From the NCBI GenBank assembly GCA_937916515.1, contig CALFSX010000151.1, positions 1-64,000 on the forward strand: a stretch of DNA of 64,000 nucleotides, given 5' to 3'. The notes beneath the pieces were generated by a model, which was not told the origin of the DNA, ran no database searches, and saw nothing but the letters and a program-made list of their open reading frames with translations. Source of the DNA: an uncultured Planctomycetaceae bacterium. Its GTDB lineage: Bacteria > Planctomycetota > Planctomycetia > Planctomycetales > Planctomycetaceae. Shown piece after piece: positions 47,014 through 55,271 of the stretch. The position numbers and the translations under genes are program-made. How positions within the stretch are numbered: the stretch's first letter is position 1; every line of letters begins with the position of its first letter.

Positions 47014-48240
47014 ATGAAACCACGCATACTTTATCTCACTCACCGAACTCCCTGGCCGCCTGATCGAGGCGACAGAATTCGTACGTGGAATATTCTGAAG
47101 TACCTTTCCGCCAGAGCTGACGTTGATCTGGTGTGTCTGGCCGACGAACCTGTCACTCAGACAACTCGGATGGCACTGGAAAAGGTGACTCGCCGACTGG
47201 CGATTGTGCCTCATTCAGGCAAACGCCGCTACATTCGTGGAGCGTTGTCGCTGGCTTGTGGCCGCACGGTCACGGAAGGATTGTTTGAATCGCGAGTGCT
47301 GAATTCTGTGATTAAGCAATGGGCTCAGAATACAACTTACACGGCGACTCTGGCATCGTCTTCTGGTATTGCCAGCTATCTTCAGCGCACAGAACTGGAC
47401 GGCGTACGTCATTCGTGGATTGATTTGATCGACGTTGATAGTCAGAAGTGGCTGGACTATTCAAAGTCTGCAGCATTGCCGATGTCACTGGTTTACGGGC
47501 TCGAAGGCCGGCGTCTGCGTCAGCTGGAATGCCGTCTGGCGGCGAAGTCTGACCGAATGCTGGTTGTCAGCGAAGCTGAACGCAGTCTGTTTACAGACTT
47601 CTGCGCGGACGCTCCCATACAGGCTGTCGGTAACGGCGTTGATACCGACTATTTTGCACCAGCTAACATGCAGGTAAAACCTCACACGTGCTGCTTTGTC
47701 GGTGTGTTGAACTATCTGCCAAACAGCGACGCCGTTTCGTGGTTCTGCGAAAACGTATGGCCCAAAGTGCATGAAAAATACGCTGACGCCGAATTCCAGA
47801 TAGTCGGTAAAAGTCCGACAAAGGAAGTTCTGGCACTGGCAGAAATGCCAGGAGTCAACGTGGTTGGCCCTGTTCCGGACGTTCGTCCCTGGCTGCATCA
47901 ATCCAGCTGTGTTGTCGTGCCACTGCGGATTGCTCGCGGCGTTCAAAACAAAGTGTTGGAAGCGATGGCTTGTGGTCGTCCGATTGTATGTTCGCCGGAA
48001 CCATTAAAGGGGCTGGCGGTAGAACCCGGACTACAGCTATTGAGAGCCGACAGCATCGATCAGTGGGTAGACCACATCAGTCGCGTGTTTGAAGACAGGT
48101 TTCGAGCCGAAGAACTGGGCATTGCCGCCAGCGCGTGGGTTCATTTGAATCATCGCTGGGAAAGCTGCCTGGAACCGCTTAACGATATTGTGAACACATC
48201 ATTCTCCGAGCCGGAACGTGAGATCGGAGTTGGTAAATGA
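47014..48240 (+). CDS. TIGR03087-type XrtA/PEP-CTERM system glycosyltransferase
   Basis: A 408-residue GT4-like glycosyltransferase. The start ILYLTHRTPWPPDRGDRIRT is the hallmark of the sugar transferases associated with the exosortase A system. The C-terminal nucleotide-sugar site is visible: CVVVPLRIARGVQNKVLEAM and ACGRPIVCSPEPLKGL. No membrane segment; it probably works at the inner face of the membrane, adding a sugar to a lipid-linked chain. It is 12 bp after the deacetylase gene and overlaps the next gene by 4 bp, so the three are co-translated. Confidence 0.93.
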   Translation: MKPRILYLTHRTPWPPDRGDRIRTWNILKYLSARADVDLVCLADEPVTQTTRMALEKVTRRLAIVPHSGKRRYIRGALSLACGRTVTEGLFESRVLNSVIKQWAQNTTYTATLASSSGIASYLQRTELDGVRHSWIDLIDVDSQKWLDYSKSAALPMSLVYGLEGRRLRQLECRLAAKSDRMLVVSEAERSLFTDFCADAPIQAVGNGVDTDYFAPANMQVKPHTCCFVGVLNYLPNSDAVSWFCENVWPKVHEKYADAEFQIVGKSPTKEVLALAEMPGVNVVGPVPDVRPWLHQSSCVVVPLRIARGVQNKVLEAMACGRPIVCSPEPLKGLAVEPGLQLLRADSIDQWVDHISRVFEDRFRAEELGIAASAWVHLNHRWESCLEPLNDIVNTSFSEPEREIGVGK

Positions 48241-49568
48241 AGGGGCTAATCTTCACCTACCTGATTACAGCGTTCGGTGTCAGTTCATCATTATTCAGAC
48301 CATATTATGGCTTTTTGGTGTATGTGGCTTTGGCGATGTTGCGTCCTGAATCCTTGTGGGGACATGCAATTCAGGGAGGGCGATTCAGTCTGGCAGTAGC
48401 CGCCGCGATGCTGGTTGGCTGGGGCTTAAGAGGTTTTGGCAACTGGGACATGGGAAAAGCAAAGCCCGTCGTCTTTTTGTTTGTAGGCTTCTGGATGTGG
48501 TGTGTCGTGCTGGCGTGCTTTGCAAGCAGTCCGCCGCATGCATGGGCGTACGTTGAAGGCATGTCAAAAATCATGTTGCCATTCCTGGTTGGCATAACCA
48601 CCTGTAAGTCAGTGGGTGATTTGAAGGCACTGGCATGGGTGATCGTGATTTGCCTGGGGTATGTCGCGTTTGAAATGAACATGCACTACTTTGGCGGGTA
48701 CAACTATCTGTATTTTAACGGCTTCGGTGGCAACGATAACAACGGTGCAGCACTTGGTTTTGTGATAGCACTGGGAGTCAGCTTTTTTCTGTTCTTGAAC
48801 ACCACGTCCTTAGTTCAAAAAGGCATCGTTGGCTTTTTGATGGCGATGATTCTGCATGCGATTCTGTTTTCGTTTTCTCGGGGGGCCATGCTCTCGACCG
48901 GAATCGGTATGACGGTTTCATTCTTCCTTATCAAGAAGTCTCCATCGCACTATCTACTGTTTGCCGCTGCCGTTCTGGCCGGAGTGGTCCTTGCCGGACC
49001 ACAGGTTCGGGAACGATTTCTGGACACATTTTCTGACGGTCGAGGACGCTATGAAGCATCCGCTCAAAGTCGACTGGACATGTGGGCTGACTGTTGGATC
49101 GTTTTTAAGGAGAATCTTTTTCTGGGGTGTGGCCCAAATCACTGGCCAATCAGAGCGAAAGAATTTGGCTGGACCAACGTACTTGAAGCTCACAGTCTGT
49201 GGATTCAAACGGCGACTGAAACTGGACTTCCCGGCATATTGATGCTCGCCGGATTCTATTTAGCCGCGATCTGGCGTTGCTGGATGATGCTGATTCGGAT
49301 CCCCGATCGAGCACCTCCCTGGTTCGCTGATGGATGCCGCCTGACAATTGCCTCCCTGTGTTCGTTTGGTGTCGCGGCACAGTTTCTAAGTCTGGAACTC
49401 CTGGAAGCTCCCTACTATGTGGCACTATTCGGTGCAGCAACTCTAAGTGTCTACGGGAAGATGGAGCTGGAATTTGCCTCCGAACCAGAGTCAATAGAGG
49501 ACTGGCGAGACGAGCCGGTGATGGTTTCTGAACTCTACGGCATGCGCGAACTTCAGATAATGAACTGA
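48237..49568 (+). CDS. O-antigen polymerase/O-glycosylation ligase family protein, exosortase A-type
   Basis: A 443-residue polytopic membrane protein. The start FRPYYGFLVYVALAMLRPES and the block GFGGNDNNGAALGFVIAL match the putative O-glycosylation ligases tied to the exosortase A system (Wzy/WaaL superfamily). A large loop with GCGPNHWPIRAKEFGWTNVL followed by EAHSLWIQTATETGLPGILM is the usual catalytic periplasmic segment with conserved His. At least ten hydrophobic segments are present. It would polymerise or transfer lipid-linked glycan at the outer face of the inner membrane. It overlaps the glycosyltransferase gene by 4 bp (ATGA). Confidence 0.9.
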   Translation: MKGLIFTYLITAFGVSSSLFRPYYGFLVYVALAMLRPESLWGHAIQGGRFSLAVAAAMLVGWGLRGFGNWDMGKAKPVVFLFVGFWMWCVVLACFASSPPHAWAYVEGMSKIMLPFLVGITTCKSVGDLKALAWVIVICLGYVAFEMNMHYFGGYNYLYFNGFGGNDNNGAALGFVIALGVSFFLFLNTTSLVQKGIVGFLMAMILHAILFSFSRGAMLSTGIGMTVSFFLIKKSPSHYLLFAAAVLAGVVLAGPQVRERFLDTFSDGRGRYEASAQSRLDMWADCWIVFKENLFLGCGPNHWPIRAKEFGWTNVLEAHSLWIQTATETGLPGILMLAGFYLAAIWRCWMMLIRIPDRAPPWFADGCRLTIASLCSFGVAAQFLSLELLEAPYYVALFGAATLSVYGKMELEFASEPESIEDWRDEPVMVSELYGMRELQIMN

Positions 49569-49745
49569 TCATAACAAGGCCATGGCCCTTGCCACGCTGG
49601 CTGTGAAACGTGTTGCAGGATCAAGATCCTTGATCACCGGTTCACTGCTATTGGTTGCCATGGTGAAAAGAAGCGCAGCTTGTGCGCACGAATTTGTATT
49701 TTACTTAAACAGTCTGTGCTGACTGGCATTTTGAAAGCAGATGAA

Positions 49746-50504
49746 ATGATTCAAGTTGTTGACGACATGACAGCCATGCGTGAGGACTGGAAAATCGAAG
49801 TGACTCGACGATATCAACAGGGAGAATGTCGCAGTCCGATTTTTCGCGACGTGATTCAGGAATCGATTCGTCAACACGGTGATCGCGTTCTGGATATTGG
49901 TTGTGGTCACGGCTTTGATGACAATGCAGAGATGCAACAGTCCATTGCCAGCCTCGCGAGCCACTTTGTTGGCATTGAACCTGATCCGGAGATTCAAATC
50001 CCGGAATACTTTAATGAAGTACACCATTCTGTTCTGGAACCCGCTCCGCTGAGAAAACATTCCATTGATGTGGCCTATTCCGTGTTCGTTCTTGAGCACA
50101 TTAAAGACGCAGATCTTTTCTGGCAGAAGATCGATGACGTGCTGGCTCCGGGTGGGGTGTTCTGGGGATTTACGGTCGATGGTCGCCACCCGTTTCGCAT
50201 GGCCAGTGATGCGATGGAGTCTATTGGAGTGAAGGACTTCTATCTTAACCGCATTCAGGGGCGTCGAGGCGAAGAGCGTTATGAAAACTACCCGACCTGG
50301 TATCGCGCAAACACGCCTCGTTCCATCGGCAAGTTCACCGACCGGTTCGCAACAACCAGTTATCTTAGCCTGCATCGTCCGGGACAGCTGGACTATTATT
50401 TTCCGCAAATTGTACGACCGATGACACGAACGTGCGAATGGCTGATGATGAAGGCACGATGCCCCGGATCAGTGCTGGTTGTGCGAGCCGAAAAACACAA
50501 ATAG
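49746..50504 (+). CDS. Class I SAM-dependent methyltransferase
   Basis: A 252-residue methyltransferase. The ATG at 49746 is preferred; an upstream TTG at 49680 would add 22 residues without domain character. SAM motif I is RVLDIGCGHGFDD, motif II acidic residue lies in FVGIEPDPEI, then DVAYSVFVLEHIKDAD and VLAPGGVFWGFTVDG complete a Methyltransf_11-type fold. It sits 177 bp after the ligase and probably methylates a sugar or a lipid-linked intermediate of the exopolysaccharide. The acceptor is unknown. Confidence 0.87.
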   Translation: MIQVVDDMTAMREDWKIEVTRRYQQGECRSPIFRDVIQESIRQHGDRVLDIGCGHGFDDNAEMQQSIASLASHFVGIEPDPEIQIPEYFNEVHHSVLEPAPLRKHSIDVAYSVFVLEHIKDADLFWQKIDDVLAPGGVFWGFTVDGRHPFRMASDAMESIGVKDFYLNRIQGRRGEERYENYPTWYRANTPRSIGKFTDRFATTSYLSLHRPGQLDYYFPQIVRPMTRTCEWLMMKARCPGSVLVVRAEKHK

Positions 50505-50559
50505 GATAGATTCTTACTGAAAATGATGGTCGCACGCTGCGTGCATGTTGGTGGGAGCG

Positions 50560-50632
50560 GCTCGGCGATTCTAGCGTTCTATGTCTTGCAGGCAACCACG
50601 CCACTGGGTCAAGGGCGAAGCCCGTGTTAGGT
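50560..50632. repeat. Dispersed repeat C, copy 1
   Basis: A stretch of about 72 bp aligning with 55199-55271. Shared segments include ctcggcgattc near the left end, ccacgccac in the middle, and gggcgaagccc followed by tgttag at the right. The other copy runs over the last codons of the outer-membrane-like gene. Confidence 0.7.
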
Positions 50633-50777
50633 GGAATATTGGCACGCGAAGCTCAACTTGTTCCGTCTGGGTGGCACGGAGTGGACTGAGCTTGCGAAGG
50701 AAACCGCGAGGGGGCTTGTACCGCGCCCCAATCCAGGCGACTCGTATAGTTCCCGTTTCAAGAACTCAATCTTAATG

Positions 50778-50831
50778 TAGTGGATCTTCTTAAAGATCCA
50801 GCGACACGGAGATCTTTAACAAGATCCACTA
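50778..50831. repeat. Imperfect 23-bp inverted repeat (dispersed repeat B, copy 2)
   Basis: The arms at 50778-50800 and 50809-50831 pair with two or three mismatches around an 8-base loop. The left arm differs from the 22724 copy at only two or three positions, and arm and loop length are identical. It is the second copy of a defined hairpin element. Confidence 0.78.
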
Positions 50832-50919
50832 CTGCAGATACGAATTTTTAGCGGTGACGCAGCACTGGTCGCAAACAACGAAGCGAAGATGACTTTGAGT
50901 CGAACGAACTGATTCTGAA

Positions 50920-52491
50920 ATGCATAAACCAGCTTACATCGTGATGGTACTTGCCGCTCTGGTTATGGGCGGGCGGATGTTCTTCGACTTGTCGAAGGAA
51001 ATGCGGGGCTCGGAAAACGTTGTTGCTGTATTAAACCCTGCGGCGTCAAACCCAGTTGGTGGCCAAACGGATGCGACCACAGAACCTGAAACACCAGACC
51101 AAAATACAGATGAAGAGCTGCTGAAACGGATCGACGAAATCCTGAACCCGCAGCGAAATTCTTCAACAGATCTTCAGAAGGACACTCAACTGTTGGCGTC
51201 TGCTGTCAATCCAGACAGATCTGATGCCGTTGTTCCAGCAGCAGAAACTGTTGAACAACCGCTGCCTGCGAAAAGCACGAAGAAGTCTGCTGACCCAATT
51301 CGTCAGCAGACACCCTTACATGCGGACATGCTGACGCCTGGCAACTTCGTCTATATGGGCGGATTCCGTCCCGAATTTGGCGACGGACTGGCTTCTCGGT
51401 TTGGTCTGGGTGGCTGGGCAATCGCCTTCCGTCCGGACGGTGATCCCAACGGGAAAGACGACGGATTTCCGGGGTCCATCTACATGGTTGGACATCGTCA
51501 CGAACAGCTTGTCGCCGAAATCAATATTCCCAAACCGTTTGTTTCGCTTAGCAAGAATATTAACGATCTTCCCGAAGCCAAAATACTGCAACCGTTTGCC
51601 GACATCACCGGCGGGTTACGAACTCGCATGACGAATGGTTCTTCAGAACCGTTTGAAATTGGTGGCATGTTTGTCGCAGGCAACCGTCTGCAATGGACAA
51701 TGTACAAGTACTACAACGTCGAACAGATTGATTATTTGTCGCACGGATTGTCGTCACTGGACCTATCCAGTCGCGCTGTTCGAGGTATGTGGCACCTGGG
51801 ACCGCAGAACAGCAACAACCCGGCATGGCACAGCTATAAACATGCAGGATACATCTGCGACGTTCCTCAAGACCTGGCCGACAAATATCTGGGCGGACGC
51901 AACCTGATGTCTGGTTTGCAAATCAGCACCGGACGGCAAACTTCCAGTCAGGGGCCAGCCTTGTTCGCTTACAAAATTGACGATGAAAACCTGCCTGCCG
52001 GAAGCAGCCTGGACGCGATACCGTTGTTGTGGTATCCCATGAATGCAGAAATGGCGGGCCACCACCCAACTGACAGCTGGCAAGGTGCCGCCTGGCTGAC
52101 AGCGGGAAACAAGCAGGCCATTATTGTTGTTGGAAGAAAAGGGCTTGGCCCGGTTCATTATGGCGAGTCGCGGCCTGGTGAATGCTACCAGTACAAGGGC
52201 TATCACGCTTCGGCCTATGAAACACAAATGCTGTTCTATCGCCCGGAAGATGTTCTGGCTGGCGCTAGAAACCACGTGCCGGACACTCCCACCGCCTATC
52301 GCTGGGACGCAAACACTCCGGGAGGAAACCTGGATCGTTTTACGTTTCAGACTTGCCGCAAAGATATCGGCGGCATGGCGTTGGATAGAACCAATAACCT
52401 GCTGTACATCGTCGAAGTGAATGCAGGTCTGAGCGACGCCAACGAGTGGGAAGAAATTCCCGTGATCCACGTGCTGAAAGTGGTTCCATAA
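50920..52491 (+). CDS. Unrecognised anchored extracytoplasmic protein in the exopolysaccharide locus
   Basis: I do not recognise this 523-residue protein. It has an N-terminal membrane segment (YIVMVLAALVMGGRMFF), then a low-complexity acidic and Gln/Thr-rich linker to about residue 130. A globular, Gly/Trp/Tyr-rich region follows to the end (VYMGGFRPEFGDGLASRFGL and GGWAIAFRPDGDPN). Late phrases such as DIGGMALDRTNNLLYIVEVN are typical of beta-propellers. It may be anchored at the inner membrane with a propeller outside, perhaps binding or modifying the glycan. Its placement between two methyltransferases of the locus is the only clue to its job. Confidence 0.75.
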   Translation: MHKPAYIVMVLAALVMGGRMFFDLSKEMRGSENVVAVLNPAASNPVGGQTDATTEPETPDQNTDEELLKRIDEILNPQRNSSTDLQKDTQLLASAVNPDRSDAVVPAAETVEQPLPAKSTKKSADPIRQQTPLHADMLTPGNFVYMGGFRPEFGDGLASRFGLGGWAIAFRPDGDPNGKDDGFPGSIYMVGHRHEQLVAEINIPKPFVSLSKNINDLPEAKILQPFADITGGLRTRMTNGSSEPFEIGGMFVAGNRLQWTMYKYYNVEQIDYLSHGLSSLDLSSRAVRGMWHLGPQNSNNPAWHSYKHAGYICDVPQDLADKYLGGRNLMSGLQISTGRQTSSQGPALFAYKIDDENLPAGSSLDAIPLLWYPMNAEMAGHHPTDSWQGAAWLTAGNKQAIIVVGRKGLGPVHYGESRPGECYQYKGYHASAYETQMLFYRPEDVLAGARNHVPDTPTAYRWDANTPGGNLDRFTFQTCRKDIGGMALDRTNNLLYIVEVNAGLSDANEWEEIPVIHVLKVVP

Positions 52492-52720
52492 CAAGGGCTT
52501 CGTTCAACGCCTTTGTTGCAAACTCAGGACAAAAGCAATCTTCCAGCGCATTTGACTTGCGGCTGACTGGAAACGTGCATGGCAGCGGAAGTTTGGCGAC
52601 GTGGCTTTGAATTCTGTGACGCATGCTTCTGGAAATTCACCTTAGATTGGCGGGTGAAGTCGCCGTTTTTCAATTTCCATTTTGTGTTGTCTGTTCAAGT
52701 CTCAATTTTAAGTCACCTCC

Positions 52721-53641
52721 ATGAAGATCTCAGAGAACATACTGTTTGCGATTGCCAGCCGAATGTACCGCAGCAGCCTGGGCCAGTCTGAAGAAATGGC
52801 TCAGGCACTGGCGGATGATGACAGCTATGCCGGCTATCGGCGAGAGTGCCTGAACAAAGTACTGGAAGCCGCTCATCGTCACGGCGTGGAATTCAAAGGC
52901 AAAGATGTTTTGGACCTGGGCTGCTATGACGGTGCGATCAGTTCAGGATATCTGGAGGCAGGTGCAGCCCGCGTTTACGGTGTTGATATCGACGCGCCTG
53001 CCGTAAAGACGGCTCAATCGCGGTTCACCGACCCGAGGCTGGATTTTAGAGTCAGCGGTGTGACTGGGCTGCCTTTGGACGACCAAAGTGTCGATACAAT
53101 CTTTTGCTATGACGTTTTCGAACACGTCGAAAATCCGGCTCCGATTCTGGAGGAATGTCACCGAGTGCTGCGACCGGGTGGCAAAATGCTGATTGGCACC
53201 TGGGGTTGGTACCACCCGTTTGCTCCACATTTGTGGTCAACCATGCCCGTACCGTGGGCGCATGTGCTGTTTTCTGAAAAGACAGTTCTGCAAACCTGTC
53301 GTCGAGTCTACCATTCTGACTGGTACGTGCCGAACATGCACGACTTTGATGAAACCGGTACTCGCAAAGCAGACAAATACACTCACGAAAGCATTCCCAC
53401 GGACTATCTGAACAAGTACCTGATTTCAGACTTTCAAAAGGTGTTTGAAGAGTCCAGCCTTGATTTCAAAATCAACCCGGAACGCTTCAGTTCCAAATGG
53501 GCCGCCTGGACAACTCCACTGCTGAAAGTGCCGTTTTTGAAGGAATTCTTCACGGCTTATATCTGGGTCGTTCTGGAACGTCCGGTTGGGGCCAAAAGGA
53601 GAAAACCAGCGAAGCAGAAACGCCAGTTGGTCTCTGCATAG
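52721..53641 (+). CDS. Class I SAM-dependent methyltransferase, second of the locus
   Basis: A 306-residue methyltransferase with SAM motif I DVLDLGCYDGAISSGYLEAG, acidic motif II in VYGVDIDAPAVKTAQ, and TIFCYDVFEHVENPAPILEE, then VLRPGGKMLIGTWGW (motif IV/VI). The C-terminal about 100 residues are an extra region (WYVPNMHDFDETGTRK). The two methyltransferases are not close copies of one another. It probably methylates a sugar residue or glycan end. It closes the plus-strand locus and is followed by a terminator. Confidence 0.85.
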   Translation: MKISENILFAIASRMYRSSLGQSEEMAQALADDDSYAGYRRECLNKVLEAAHRHGVEFKGKDVLDLGCYDGAISSGYLEAGAARVYGVDIDAPAVKTAQSRFTDPRLDFRVSGVTGLPLDDQSVDTIFCYDVFEHVENPAPILEECHRVLRPGGKMLIGTWGWYHPFAPHLWSTMPVPWAHVLFSEKTVLQTCRRVYHSDWYVPNMHDFDETGTRKADKYTHESIPTDYLNKYLISDFQKVFEESSLDFKINPERFSSKWAAWTTPLLKVPFLKEFFTAYIWVVLERPVGAKRRKPAKQKRQLVSA

Positions 53642-53691
53642 CCGGCGCTATGGCTCTTTAGTGTATCGCCGGCTTGTTCCCCCCCCACATG

Positions 53692-53718
53692 GCCCACGAC
53701 CTCGTGTTGTGGGCTTTT
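53692..53718 (+). terminator. Terminator at the end of the exopolysaccharide locus
   Basis: gcccacgac (53692-53700) pairs with gttgtgggc (53706-53714), one G-T wobble, 5-base loop, followed by ttttc. A second small hairpin, gccggcg/cgccggc (53641-53647 with 53667-53673), starts at the stop codon. Between the two is a run of eight C. Confidence 0.7.
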
Positions 53719-53789
53719 CAGGCCTATGCACCAGGCGTCCTGACCGGCATCAACGCTGCCACGGCATGCGGTTGCTTCATTCCTTCTGC

Positions 53790-54740
53790 TTACGAAGGTT
53801 TTACGACGCTGCGATCCGGGATGTGCTGCGGGCCAACGATGTGAACGTTGGGGCCAATCACGCAGTCGGCTCCAATGGTGACTTCACCTTCGATGACTGT
53901 TCCGGGTTTGACGACGGTGTCTCCACCGATGGTTACACCAAAGTCGATGCTTGTCTGCACAGGATCAACAATCGTCACACCGCTTAGCATCAGACCTGTC
54001 AGAACTTCTGCCTGAATGTGAGCTCTGACTTCTGCCAGTTGCAGGCGGTTGTTGACGCCAATAGCTTCCTGAATCGTCAGGCTGCAACTGGCGGCGACAT
54101 TGTGGCCTTCGTCCATCAGAATTCTGGGGCAGTCGGTCAGGTAGTATTCGGACTGCACATTGTTGGGTTTCAGCTTTCGCAAAGAATTTAGCAGCAGCGG
54201 TGCGCTGAAGGCGTAGCAACCCGTATTGATTTCTGTGATTTGACGCTGAGCGTCCGTCGCATCTTTGTGCTCAACAATGCATTCAAACTTTCCGGCGGCA
54301 TCCCGGACGACTCGCCCCAGCCCGTCGTTGTTGACGGTGTCGGCCGTGCCGATCACGCACGCTGCGTTTTGAACAGCCTGGTCGTCCAGCAGAGCTTTCA
54401 ATGACGAACCCTGTAACAGGGGAGTGTCGCCAGCCAGAATCAGAACCGATCCATCGTGACCTTCCAGTTCTGATTCCGCCATCATCACAGCGTGACCGGT
54501 GCCGTTTTGTTCAACCTGTTCTGCAAACACGACATCTTCGTGGTGTGCCAGTGCTTTTCGCACAAGATCTGCCTTGTGGCCGACAATCACCACGATTTTT
54601 TCGCAACCGGCCTGTCTCGCAGCGTCCAGAACATATTCGATCATCAACCTTCCGCAGACTGGGTGCAGCACTTTGGGAGTTTCTGATTTCATTCGAGTGC
54701 TCTTGCCGGCAGCAAGAATCACAGCAACAGGAGCTGACAT
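53790..54740 (-). CDS. GlmU-like UDP-sugar pyrophosphorylase lacking most of the acetyltransferase domain
   Basis: A 316-residue protein that matches the N-terminal uridyltransferase of GlmU: VAVILAAGKSTRMKSETPK, QNGTGHAVMMAE and LAGDTPLL. ITEINTGCYAF and NNVQSEYYLTDCPRILMDEG are also present. The left-handed beta-helix begins (VTIVDPVQTSIDFGVTIGGD, PGTVIEGEVTIGADC) but the chain ends after about three to four coils, whereas GlmU runs to about 450 residues. All known acetyltransferase catalytic residues lie beyond this end. It should still form UDP-GlcNAc from GlcNAc-1-P. It converges with the exopolysaccharide locus and could feed it. A separate acetyltransferase would be needed for classical UDP-GlcNAc synthesis. 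Confidence 0.88.
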   Translation of the reverse strand: MSAPVAVILAAGKSTRMKSETPKVLHPVCGRLMIEYVLDAARQAGCEKIVVIVGHKADLVRKALAHHEDVVFAEQVEQNGTGHAVMMAESELEGHDGSVLILAGDTPLLQGSSLKALLDDQAVQNAACVIGTADTVNNDGLGRVVRDAAGKFECIVEHKDATDAQRQITEINTGCYAFSAPLLLNSLRKLKPNNVQSEYYLTDCPRILMDEGHNVAASCSLTIQEAIGVNNRLQLAEVRAHIQAEVLTGLMLSGVTIVDPVQTSIDFGVTIGGDTVVKPGTVIEGEVTIGADCVIGPNVHIVGPQHIPDRSVVKPS

Positions 54741-55266
54741 GTATTAAGCCTGTAGAAGGGGATTTTGGTTGTTCAGGAAAATGTCTGGTTGATGCAGTGG
54801 GGCTGTATTTTGCATGCGACCTGACTGGACAGCGACAAGCCTGAATTAGCCGCAGGGCGCTAACCCCGGTTTTCTTTCCGTGATCTGCACAAACCGGGGC
54901 TAATGCCCGGCGGCTGATGTGGCTAACGGAAATACTGACGTTTCATTTAACCTGGCGGTGTCCAACTAAATCTAGCCGCTTAACACCGGGGTTTCGCTCG
55001 TACCTCGCTCCAGTCCCAGGTGGTGTGAAAAGGTGCCCCTGCGATATCTGTAAATAGATCCACAACTTCAAGTTGACTGTGAATCCGAAAGTGAGCAACT
55101 CCGATCTTTCGATACACAACGTTCGCCAAAGCCTTAGAGCCTCAACTAAAACAATACGAGCATGACGCACACATTTTTTGTCGTAGCATCAACGTCGCGA
55201 CTCGGCGATTCGAACGTCCCACGCTATTCGGCCCGCCACGCCACCGGGGCAGGGGCGAAGCCCTTG
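54741..55266. other. Intergenic region with dispersed repeats A and C
   Basis: About 525 bp containing repeat A copy 2 (54844-54918), a decayed third copy near 54968-54996 (aaatctagccgc, then accggggtttc) and repeat C copy 2 from 55199. No gene is supported; both flanking genes are on the minus strand. Confidence 0.65.
54844..54918. repeat. Dispersed repeat A, copy 2
   Basis: Starts attagccgcagggcgctaac and continues through ccccggttttctttccgtga to aaaccggggctaatgcccgg. It pairs nearly end to end, giving a long hairpin with a short apical loop, and is the better-preserved of the two copies (the other is at 5117-5181). Confidence 0.78.
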
Positions 55267-55271
55267 TTAGT
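55199..55271. repeat. Dispersed repeat C, copy 2, overlapping a gene end
   Basis: Aligns with 50560-50632 across about 72 bp. Its right end (gaagcccttgttag) covers the stop codon of the outer-membrane-like gene at 55267, so the element may have supplied the stop or have landed at the very end of the gene. Confidence 0.65.

Larger units (their letters stand above)
50505..50919. other. Intergenic region with two dispersed repeats
   Basis: About 415 bp inside the exopolysaccharide locus holding repeat C copy 1 (50560-50632) and repeat B copy 2 (50778-50831). No gene is supported. The insertion of such elements separates the methyltransferase from the anchored protein gene. Confidence 0.65.
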
